From contig DYEF01000110.1 of the NCBI GenBank assembly GCA_020725805.1, positions 1-22,211 of the forward strand: a DNA stretch of 22,211 bases. Reading direction: 5' to 3'. The stretch is from Bdellovibrio sp. Its GTDB lineage: Bacteria > Myxococcota > SpSt-1050. Below, one piece after another: positions 1 through 6,005 of the stretch. The notes under the pieces are model-generated. The model did no database searches. It saw only the letters and a program-made list of their open reading frames with translations, and was not told where the DNA came from. The translations under genes were made by a program, and so were the position numbers. Each line of letters opens with the position of its first letter. Position 1 is the first letter of the stretch.

Positions 1-380
1 ATATGGAGGACAACCCACCTTTCATAAATACAGGTATACAGCAATATACAGCAATACAGCAATAATTACAGCGGGGAGGCAGACAGACATAATTTGTGGC
101 TCGGGGTACAAAAATCAGTACGCCAAACTACGCTACTCCTCTTGCCGGAAATAATTAGGATATACAGAGCCTGTTCAAAAACAAAGCCCGGATTACCGTA
201 TCAAGATTCGTATATTAAGATTTTGCATCGGGTTATTAAGATGCTGTGGTATTTATGTTGTTATTCGGTCCGGCTGTTTTCTGACACACTTTTACTCAAG
301 ACGATTTGTTGTTTTAATGAAGTTGAAATGAATAATAATAATTTGAAAAAATTAATATTTATGTTAAATGAATCAAGCCT
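1..380. other. Non-coding left edge, upstream of hypA
   Basis: I find no convincing gene here. A 101-codon TTG-initiated frame at 94-399 runs through it and overlaps hypA, but its translation is Leu/Ile/Cys-rich without family features, so I treat it as chance. The segment holds a short tandem repeat at 35-62 and becomes very A/T-rich from about 310. A weak promoter-like pair, TTGAAA (343-348) and TTAAAT (364-369) with a short 15-base spacer, would start RNA close to the hypA ATG, which has no SD sequence. That promoter is only a guess. Confidence 0.5.
35..62. repeat. Short 10-bp tandem repeat
   Basis: TATACAGCAA occurs twice exactly, at 35-44 and 45-54, followed by a truncated third copy TACAGCAA at 55-62 and a weaker TTACAGC at 66-72. 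It lies in the non-coding left edge. No function is evident; it could be slippage or the border of something to the left. Confidence 0.7.
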
Positions 381-725
381 ATGCATGAGTTCGGGATAGC
401 ACAGAATATTGTTGAGAGCATCAGGGATGTTATAGGGGAGAAGATGCTTTGTAAGATAGATAAGATATTTATGGAGATTGGCAGATTCTCGGGTGTTTCG
501 GTGGAATCTCTTGAGTTTTCCCTTCAGGTCCTTCTGGATAAAAAGGGCCAGAAGATTCTCTATGTAGATGAGATAGAACCCGAAGTGAAGTGTACTTCAT
601 GTCAGAAATCATACTCCCCTGAGGATATGATATGGGTATGCCCGGTCTGCGGAGATATGCATGCCGAGCTGATTAAAGGGAATGAAATACGAATTTTAAA
701 TGTGGAGGTAAAAGATGAAAATTAA
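381..725 (+). CDS. hypA: Hydrogenase/urease nickel incorporation protein HypA
   Basis: HypA is a small zinc protein that works with HypB to deliver Ni(II) to the large subunit of [NiFe]-hydrogenase. The protein has 114 residues, the family's usual length. It begins MHEFGIAQNIVES, and His2 (with Glu3) is the known nickel-binding end. Two CxxC pairs, Cys71/Cys74 and Cys87/Cys90, form the structural zinc site. The start is fixed by this conserved N-terminus; no SD sequence precedes it, so the mRNA may be nearly leaderless. It overlaps hypB by 11 bases, with the hypB ribosome site inside hypA, which indicates translational coupling. No hydrogenase structural gene is visible, so the substrate enzyme must lie elsewhere. 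Confidence 0.95.
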   Translation: MHEFGIAQNIVESIRDVIGEKMLCKIDKIFMEIGRFSGVSVESLEFSLQVLLDKKGQKILYVDEIEPEVKCTSCQKSYSPEDMIWVCPVCGDMHAELIKGNEIRILNVEVKDEN

Positions 726-1365
726 GGTCGTAAAGGACATTGTTGAGGCCAATGACTCAATTGCGAGAGCAAACAGGGAATATTTCATAAAGACGGGTAC
801 GACTGTATTTAATTTAATGAGTGCGCCCGGTGCCGGCAAGACGACACTTCTGAAAACGGCCCTGAAAGAACTTAAGAAAGAATATAAAATAGGAGTGATA
901 GAGGGCGATATCGCAACGACTCTGGATGCTGAACAGATCAAGAAGGCCGGTGTCCCTGTTGTTCAGATTAATACCGGTGGTGCCTGTCATCTGGATGCCA
1001 ATATGATAAAAAACGCACTTGCGGGGTTCGGCAGAAAAAGACTGGATATAATCATTATCGAGAACGTCGGAAATCTGGTCTGTCCAGCCGAATTTAAGGT
1101 AGGTGAGGATTACAAAATAATGATTCACTCGATTACCGAAGGTGAGGACAAACCCCTGAAATACCCTCTTATGTTCAAGGAATCTTCATTGCTAATCATC
1201 TCCAAGATAGACCTGAAGGAGCATCTGGATGTAAACCTTGACAAAATAAAAAAGGACGCATTGAGTCTCAATCCTGATATTGACATAATTGAGGTCTCTT
1301 CGAAGACCGGAGAGGGGATTGAAAAATTCATTAAATGGATAAAGGCACATTTAAGAAAGAGATAA
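715..1365 (+). CDS. hypB: Hydrogenase nickel incorporation GTPase HypB
   Basis: HypB is a SIMIBI-class GTPase that drives nickel transfer into [NiFe]-hydrogenase with HypA. It has 216 residues. The P-loop SAPGAGKT is at about 36-43. The switch region carries the family's EGDIATTLDA, and the metal site at the dimer interface is GGACH with Cys91-His92. ENVGNLVCP follows, and SKID stands where the NKxD guanine-recognition motif is usual. It lacks the His-rich N-terminal nickel store and the CxxCGC motif seen in some HypB proteins, so it is the minimal form. GGAGGT at 704-709, five bases before ATG, supports the start. The next gene overlaps its 3' end by 31 bases. Confidence 0.95.
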   Translation: MKIKVVKDIVEANDSIARANREYFIKTGTTVFNLMSAPGAGKTTLLKTALKELKKEYKIGVIEGDIATTLDAEQIKKAGVPVVQINTGGACHLDANMIKNALAGFGRKRLDIIIIENVGNLVCPAEFKVGEDYKIMIHSITEGEDKPLKYPLMFKESSLLIISKIDLKEHLDVNLDKIKKDALSLNPDIDIIEVSSKTGEGIEKFIKWIKAHLRKR

Positions 1366-2144
1366 TTTTCAGCGTATTATTTTTACTGGCTCTGGAAATC
1401 AATGTAAGACCTTACAGCAAGAATTTCTTCCTGCCTTATGACGCCGGGGAGAATCTGATTGATAAGATATCCGGTATCAGCCGCAGTTTCATAACATTCG
1501 AGATAAACGACAGATGGATTGACAGCCGTCTTCCGGCAATGCTCAGTTCGAGGCAGCAGGTTAATTATAATATCATTATTTCCGGTGATACAGGCAAAAC
1601 AAGGATAAAGAACATAAAACAGCTCAGTCCGAAAAAGGTCGGGTATGTAGTAAATGAATTTATTGATGCAAAGAAGATTGAAGAACTCAATATGCTCAAA
1701 CCTTATAACGTCTTCCTGATTTTCAAGAGAATTCCTGAGAGTTTCGAGTTGTTTTATATCAGGGAAGGGAGAATAAGGGAGCTGGTAATCACTCTGGATG
1801 CCCCGTCTGCTGCGGAATTTGTTTTACGAGACGATTTGTTTTCTGACTTCAGACTGGTATTAAGACCGGCCGACAGGGATGCTCTTCAGATTCTCTGCAA
1901 GATTGATTTTCCGAATGAATGGGTAAAGATAATTGCCGATTCAAGGATAATCGGCAGCGAAGATATATTCAATACAGGGGAAAAATGTTCTAAAAGGATG
2001 ATTTATGAGTTGTCTTCCCTGACATACTACAATAACTTTATGAAATTTATCAAATCCGGTATTACCGAACTGAATATCTACTACAGTCATCTTACACCTA
2101 AGAGAGACAACATATTTGACTGGATAAATAAGACAGACCCCTAG
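1335..2144 (+). CDS. Hypothetical protein with N-terminal hydrophobic segment
   Basis: I do not recognise this 269-residue protein. It starts MDKGTFKKEIIFSVLFLLAL: two lysines followed by a hydrophobic stretch at about 9-22, which looks like a signal peptide or membrane anchor, without a clear cleavage site. The rest is mixed alpha/beta in character, with only two cysteines (LQILCK and GEKCSK) and no obvious catalytic motif. The chosen ATG lies inside hypB (31-base overlap). No good SD precedes it, and I see no better in-frame start. Overlap with hypB suggests co-transcription with the nickel chaperones, but a related function cannot be inferred. Its stop codon interlocks with that of the convergent patatin gene. 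Confidence 0.7.
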   Translation: MDKGTFKKEIIFSVLFLLALEINVRPYSKNFFLPYDAGENLIDKISGISRSFITFEINDRWIDSRLPAMLSSRQQVNYNIIISGDTGKTRIKNIKQLSPKKVGYVVNEFIDAKKIEELNMLKPYNVFLIFKRIPESFELFYIREGRIRELVITLDAPSAAEFVLRDDLFSDFRLVLRPADRDALQILCKIDFPNEWVKIIADSRIIGSEDIFNTGEKCSKRMIYELSSLTYYNNFMKFIKSGITELNIYYSHLTPKRDNIFDWINKTDP

Positions 2145-3391
2145 CCGGACTGGACTGATTCCTCTGAATCTTCACCTTTTTTGAGCCTTCTGAGAAACGG
2201 GACTGATGAGAGTATGTTTACAACGGAATTCAGGTTGAACTGGGAACGTTTCATCGAATCATATTCCTGATTCAGAAGCCGCGTACTTATAATAATGCCG
2301 TGTCTTGAAAATTTCTCCCTGAGACTCTCGAAACTGTTTTCGATCTGCTTTCTGGTATTCAGAAATCCGTACCTTGCAAGAATGATTTTCGTGGAATATC
2401 TCATAACATTGTACGAAAAGAGGGTGGCATCTTCCCGCTCGGGCTGAATGATAATAAAATCCACATCCGGGTATCTCTCTGTCAGGTTTCCGTAGATATC
2501 ATCGATTCTCTTCTGAAGTATTATTCTCAGGGTCTGGGATAGTATGTCCACAAGGCCTTTCTGACTGAGATAGGCCGTCCTTCCTGAAATCAGTCTTATT
2601 GCCATCTGTTCGGGGTTATTATATATAGGGATGACCGGATTTATGCAGACAACCAGTTTTGCGCCGTGTTTTACGGCAAGGTCGACGTATAGGTTTCTGT
2701 CGATACCTCCGTCTACGTATTCTGTGTTATTGATTACGGTAGGGCTGTATAGTCCGGGCAGTGAAATTGAGGCGCTGACGGCCTTTGAAATCGGTACATC
2801 TCTGTAACCCGGCTCGCCGAAGACCACGGTCTCTCCGGTATTCAGGTCGACCGCGGGAATGTAGAGCTCCCTTTTCAGACTCCTGAAGTCATTTGTATAT
2901 CCGTTCAGCCCGAATACGAATCTCAGATACTCCTCGATTCTCTGTGTGCTGAATATCCCGCTCGGCAGGAGCTCCGTCAGAGAGAAGAGCATATCGGTAA
3001 AACTCATATCCTCGCGTGATCTCAGATAGTTGAGCCAGGCGTAAATAATGGTATAAGGAGCCTTTCTGAGTCTTCTTCTGAATTCCCTGATGTTCGGATA
3101 GAAGATATACTCACGTCTGAGGACAGGAATCTGAGCGGATGTCTCGATAAGGGACTTAAACATCTCCTCTGCCGATATGCCGTTTGCAAGACACGAGGCT
3201 ACAAAGGAACCGGCGCTGACACCCGTATAGATATCAAAATCGTTTATTGTGAAATTGTCGAAGATATCGTTGAGAGCCCTTGCTGCGCCTATCTCGAATA
3301 CGCCACCTGTAAATCCGCCGCCCGCGAGCACAAGTGCGGTCTTCCCCTCTCTTCTGTATCTGACCTGTCTTGTAAAATCAGTTATCTCCAT
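2141..3391 (-). CDS. Patatin-like phospholipase/acyl hydrolase
   Basis: This is a patatin-family serine lipase of 416 residues. Patatins use a Ser-Asp dyad to hydrolyse acyl esters of phospholipids or neutral lipids. The oxyanion-hole glycines are GGGFTGG at about 24-30. The nucleophile elbow GVSAG places Ser59, and the dyad Asp227 sits in YVDGG. There is no signal peptide, so it is probably cytoplasmic or peripherally membrane-bound. The C-terminal 190 residues extend beyond the core, are charged, and match nothing I know. Its start overlaps the upstream PhaR-like gene by 14 bases, so the two are one operon. This context makes a role in polyhydroxyalkanoate granule or storage-lipid turnover plausible, but that is inference. 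Confidence 0.9.
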   Translation of the reverse strand: MEITDFTRQVRYRREGKTALVLAGGGFTGGVFEIGAARALNDIFDNFTINDFDIYTGVSAGSFVASCLANGISAEEMFKSLIETSAQIPVLRREYIFYPNIREFRRRLRKAPYTIIYAWLNYLRSREDMSFTDMLFSLTELLPSGIFSTQRIEEYLRFVFGLNGYTNDFRSLKRELYIPAVDLNTGETVVFGEPGYRDVPISKAVSASISLPGLYSPTVINNTEYVDGGIDRNLYVDLAVKHGAKLVVCINPVIPIYNNPEQMAIRLISGRTAYLSQKGLVDILSQTLRIILQKRIDDIYGNLTERYPDVDFIIIQPEREDATLFSYNVMRYSTKIILARYGFLNTRKQIENSFESLREKFSRHGIIISTRLLNQEYDSMKRSQFNLNSVVNILSSVPFLRRLKKGEDSEESVQSG

Positions 3392-3932
3392 CCTTCTTTT
3401 TCTTCTCCATCCTCTCTATGATGGAATCAAGTCTGCTCTCAAGTCTGACCAGTCGTTCCGAAATTCTGTCCAGTTCCTCCCGGATCTTCCTGACAGCCGG
3501 AAATGTGTTTATGAAGTCATCAATATTGAGTCTGAACTGACGCTCCAGATTATCAAGTGATGTCTTGAGAAATGATGTTATCTCGACAGAACCCTCCGAA
3601 TCAGAGTCATTCGGCTGTCCTTTGGTGCCTTTTTCCTTGCTTATCTTGGGAAGAACCTTTTTGTGATAGTAGTCGGAGAGTGTCTCCTGTCCGCTCTGTA
3701 TCAGTTCCTTGAGTGTCCCTATTGACAGATTCGACCGGGACTTTTCTTCGTTGAAAAGGACGTGAGCCAGTACAGCGGAGGTTATGTCTTTGTTTGTCTG
3801 ATTGTCAATTATCTTAACGTCAGTACCGCTGCGAATCATTTCCGATATATCATTTAAGGTTACGTATTTGCTCTCTATTGTGTCATAGAGTTTTCTGTTG
3901 GAATACCTCTTTATTATTTTTGGCTCATTCAT
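3378..3932 (-). CDS. PhaR-like polyhydroxyalkanoate synthesis regulator
   Basis: This 184-residue protein begins with the PHB/PHA accumulation regulator DNA-binding domain: IIKRYSNRKLYDT, then YVTLNDISEMI and VKIIDNQTNKDIT, spanning about residues 5-65. In family members such as PhaR this domain binds DNA and granule contact relieves repression. The middle (about 100-120) is Ser/Glu/Gly-rich. The C-terminus from about 120 is strongly heptad-like and charged, consistent with a coiled coil, and ends in a lysine-rich tail. AAGGAG (minus strand, 3944-3939), six bases before ATG, fixes the start. A strong promoter lies upstream. No phaC, phaP or phaA/B gene is present in the window, so PHA metabolism itself is not shown. 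Confidence 0.85.
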   Translation of the reverse strand: MNEPKIIKRYSNRKLYDTIESKYVTLNDISEMIRSGTDVKIIDNQTNKDITSAVLAHVLFNEEKSRSNLSIGTLKELIQSGQETLSDYYHKKVLPKISKEKGTKGQPNDSDSEGSVEITSFLKTSLDNLERQFRLNIDDFINTFPAVRKIREELDRISERLVRLESRLDSIIERMEKKKKDGDN

Positions 3933-3995
3933 TTACTGCTCCTTAATAGAAATAATACTCTTCTTTGGCCAAACCCTCCCGCTTATCAAGAGGAT

Positions 3996-4023
3996 ATTTT
4001 ATTTAGCTTTCTCTGCTTGTCAA
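3996..4023 (-). promoter_or_regulatory. Promoter of the PhaR-like/patatin operon
   Basis: On the minus strand, TTGACA (4023-4018, all six consensus bases) and TAAAAT (4001-3996, five of six) are separated by 16 bases. The predicted start near 3989 gives a leader of about 57 bases before the ATG at 3932. Confidence 0.6.
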
Positions 4024-4032
4024 TCTTATTTT

Positions 4033-4073
4033 ACGCAATGCGTCAAATATGAAATTCTGCCAAAAATTTGACG
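4033..4073. promoter_or_regulatory. Paired inverted repeats between divergent promoters
   Basis: Two dyads sit between the PhaR-like and PilZ promoters. The first is ACGCA-A-TGCGT at 4033-4043. The second is CGTCAAAT (4041-4048) with its exact complement ATTTGACG (4066-4073), 17 bases apart. The right arm contains the -35 hexamer TTGACG proposed for the PilZ gene. The layout fits a repressor or activator operator controlling both genes; self-regulation by the PhaR-like protein is one possibility. Confidence 0.45.
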
Positions 4074-4095
4074 ATTTGTTCTTCTGTGTTAAAAA
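4068..4095 (+). promoter_or_regulatory. Putative promoter of the PilZ gene
   Basis: TTGACG (4068-4073, five of six consensus bases) and TAAAAA (4090-4095, four of six) are 16 bases apart. The predicted start near 4102 would place the ribosome site GGAGGT (4107-4112) almost at the 5' end of the message. Confidence 0.4.
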
Positions 4096-4117
4096 TGGAC
4101 TCATCCGGAGGTGCGGT

Positions 4118-4555
4118 ATGAAACTTAATCTCGTAGACAGAAGACAGGGCAGAAGAGGCAGTTCCGTTCCCTCAAGTGGCAGGCGAACATTCCCGAGATA
4201 TGATGCTCCGGTTGACTGCATCTATATATCGGATAACCAGACATTTACTACAAGATTTATCAATCTGAGTCTCAGGGGGATATATATCGATACAAAGACA
4301 CCCGACAAGCCGGGTACAAAGGTCAGAATCAGGCTTGTCCTGCCGAATTCGGAAATCCCGCTTGACATCGTAGGTGAGGTCATCTGGGCCACCAATAATT
4401 CGATGGTATCCCCTGTAAAAGTCAGAGGAATGGGGATAAAATTTACGGATATGGATGATTTTTCGAGAAGGAAGATAGCGGCATATCTCTTGTCAAGAGC
4501 CGGCATTTCGGCAATACCCCAGATAAAGAATAAATATTTCAGATTTATGGATTAG
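4118..4555 (+). CDS. PilZ domain protein, probable c-di-GMP receptor
   Basis: This is a single-domain PilZ protein of 145 residues. PilZ proteins bind cyclic di-GMP and alter motility, exopolysaccharide or secretion functions. Both ligand motifs are present: RxxxR as RTFPR near residue 23, followed by the (D/N)xSxxG motif as NLSLRG near residue 50. The domain continues through GEVIWA and GMGIKF. The open frame extends back to an ATG at 4049, but GGAGGT at 4107-4112, five bases before the ATG at 4118, decides for the shorter form. The extra 23 residues would also run across the promoter. It is transcribed alone, ending at a strong terminator. Confidence 0.88.
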   Translation: MKLNLVDRRQGRRGSSVPSSGRRTFPRYDAPVDCIYISDNQTFTTRFINLSLRGIYIDTKTPDKPGTKVRIRLVLPNSEIPLDIVGEVIWATNNSMVSPVKVRGMGIKFTDMDDFSRRKIAAYLLSRAGISAIPQIKNKYFRFMD

Positions 4556-4588
4556 ATTGCCCTCCGGACCTTCCCGGGTCCCACAATT

Positions 4589-4623
4589 GGGTCGAATGAG
4601 TCCCTCCATTCGACCCTTTTTTT
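4589..4623 (+). terminator. Intrinsic terminator after the PilZ gene
   Basis: A perfect 10-bp stem, GGGTCGAATG (4589-4598) with CATTCGACCC (4607-4616), has an 8-base loop and is followed by seven T (4617-4623). It lies between the stop of the PilZ gene and that of the converging lipoprotein gene. The other strand lacks a U-tract, so it acts mainly on rightward transcription. Confidence 0.9.
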
Positions 4624-4631
4624 ATTCTCTG

Positions 4632-5885
4632 TCAGTTTGAGACATCTATGATGACCGTATCAGGACGCGAGGTGACATATCCGTCACTGACGGTCAGAAG
4701 AAATATCAGTTTTCCCAGAAGTCTCGGTGCCGTAAAGGTGGGAAATGCGGTGTCGCTGTCTCTGAGTGTAACAGAATTTCCGTAGACCTGCTTCCATTTA
4801 TAGGTTATCTTGCGGGGATAGCTTACGGTGCTCTTTGAACCATTCAGCCTGACTTCAGAGAGCGTCTTCACTTTCTGGTCCGAACCTGCATTTGCGACCG
4901 GTGGTTCCATGCCGGTGCTCCTGCCGGATATTATCCTGAAAAGTACCGGTGGGGAAAAGAGGCCGTCGACCCTAACAAAGGCCGCAAATACAAGGTCATC
5001 TACATATTGCGGGGTATATACCGTTGCACCCCGTTCTGTCTTTCTCAATTCAGCACTGTTTCCGGAAAGCTGATACCACAGAATTTCGGATGCATTATAG
5101 TTTTCGATATTTTTTATTTCCAGCTCGACCTTTGAATTTGCCGTGGCGTAGATCACGGACTGAACCGGCCAGAACCTTGGTGCCGTTATAACCGATTTTG
5201 TTTCGGTGTTTGAATAAATCAGTTTGATATTCCGGCTCGACCGGAGACCGTTCTCCATAACTTCAAGGAGCAGAATCTGAGGGACAACCGATTCCTGATT
5301 CAGTGTAACCGTTGTCTCTATCTTTTCGCAATCTCCGGTTGTGAGCAGGGGATTTGACTCCGGCAGGGTAATCCAGAGGTATTTCATATTCGTCCGGTCT
5401 GTACCCTGTGAATAATTTGCGGAGACGTTATGAGCGTAATTAACAGGTATTTTAATATCTCCTTCAGCATCCGCATATGGTGCAATCTTTTCAACCCTGT
5501 CAACAACCCGCAGAAGCACCGAATCCTCGTAATTCTGGTCCCTTCCCTTTATTCTGACTCGCAGGATAATATCCTCATATTCGGGAGGTGCAATGAAGCT
5601 TGTATTGTCGGAGCCGTTATTCGTCAGATAAACAGCGGGACCCGATATCTGTGACCACTCAAATCCCGTGATTTCATCAGGGCATACAAGAGGGTGTACA
5701 AGAAGTCTCAGATATACGGTCTCTCCGGGAATCACTTCCCTGTCAGACGGCATAAGAACCACCGGATATCTGAGGCAGTCCTGAATCTGTTGTCCTGAAT
5801 CAATACTCTCGGACGAGATTATTTCTGTGGAATAACATCCGCATATGTATAACAGAAGGAATATTTCTGAAACTGACTTTTTCAT
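4632..5885 (-). CDS. Probable lipoprotein with four PKD/Ig-like repeats
   Basis: This is a 417-residue predicted surface or periplasmic protein. It opens with a lipoprotein-type signal: MKKS, a hydrophobic run IFLLLYI, then CGC, with Cys17 the likely lipidated residue. The mature part reads as about four beta-sandwich repeats of 85-95 residues (about 38-130, 130-225, 232-320 and 331-417). Each has the pattern W/Y-x-Q-x-x-G...V-x-L...A-P, and the last begins PPVANAGSDQKV, a signature of PKD/REJ-like domains. Such domains usually mediate adhesion or spacing; no catalytic module is attached. No strong ribosome site precedes the ATG. It lies downstream of alaS on the same strand, 120 bases away, with no evident functional link. 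Confidence 0.8.
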   Translation of the reverse strand: MKKSVSEIFLLLYICGCYSTEIISSESIDSGQQIQDCLRYPVVLMPSDREVIPGETVYLRLLVHPLVCPDEITGFEWSQISGPAVYLTNNGSDNTSFIAPPEYEDIILRVRIKGRDQNYEDSVLLRVVDRVEKIAPYADAEGDIKIPVNYAHNVSANYSQGTDRTNMKYLWITLPESNPLLTTGDCEKIETTVTLNQESVVPQILLLEVMENGLRSSRNIKLIYSNTETKSVITAPRFWPVQSVIYATANSKVELEIKNIENYNASEILWYQLSGNSAELRKTERGATVYTPQYVDDLVFAAFVRVDGLFSPPVLFRIISGRSTGMEPPVANAGSDQKVKTLSEVRLNGSKSTVSYPRKITYKWKQVYGNSVTLRDSDTAFPTFTAPRLLGKLIFLLTVSDGYVTSRPDTVIIDVSN

Positions 5886-5914
5886 AGCGATTCTGCCTGA
5901 AAAGATTTTACTAT

Positions 5915-5926
5915 CACAACCTTGTG
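5915..5926. promoter_or_regulatory. Small palindrome upstream of the lipoprotein gene
   Basis: CACAA-CC-TTGTG is a 5-2-5 inverted repeat about 30 bases upstream of the lipoprotein ATG on the minus strand. TAAAAT-like sequence lies just downstream of it on that strand. It could be an operator, but it is short enough to be chance. Confidence 0.2.
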
Positions 5927-6005
5927 TTTATGTCATCAGAGAAAAAAATAATTTTTAGGCACTGAAAAATATATCAGAGTCTGTAAAAGGCAGATTTGCT
6001 GTATG

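Noticed and set aside
94-399. 101-codon rightward open frame starting with TTG before hypA
   Set aside because: Composition is unlike the other genes, no family features are seen, it has a rare start, and it runs into hypA.
4049-4117. Longer N-terminus of the PilZ protein
   Set aside because: It overlaps the inverted repeat and promoter, and the 4118 ATG has an ideal GGAGGT.
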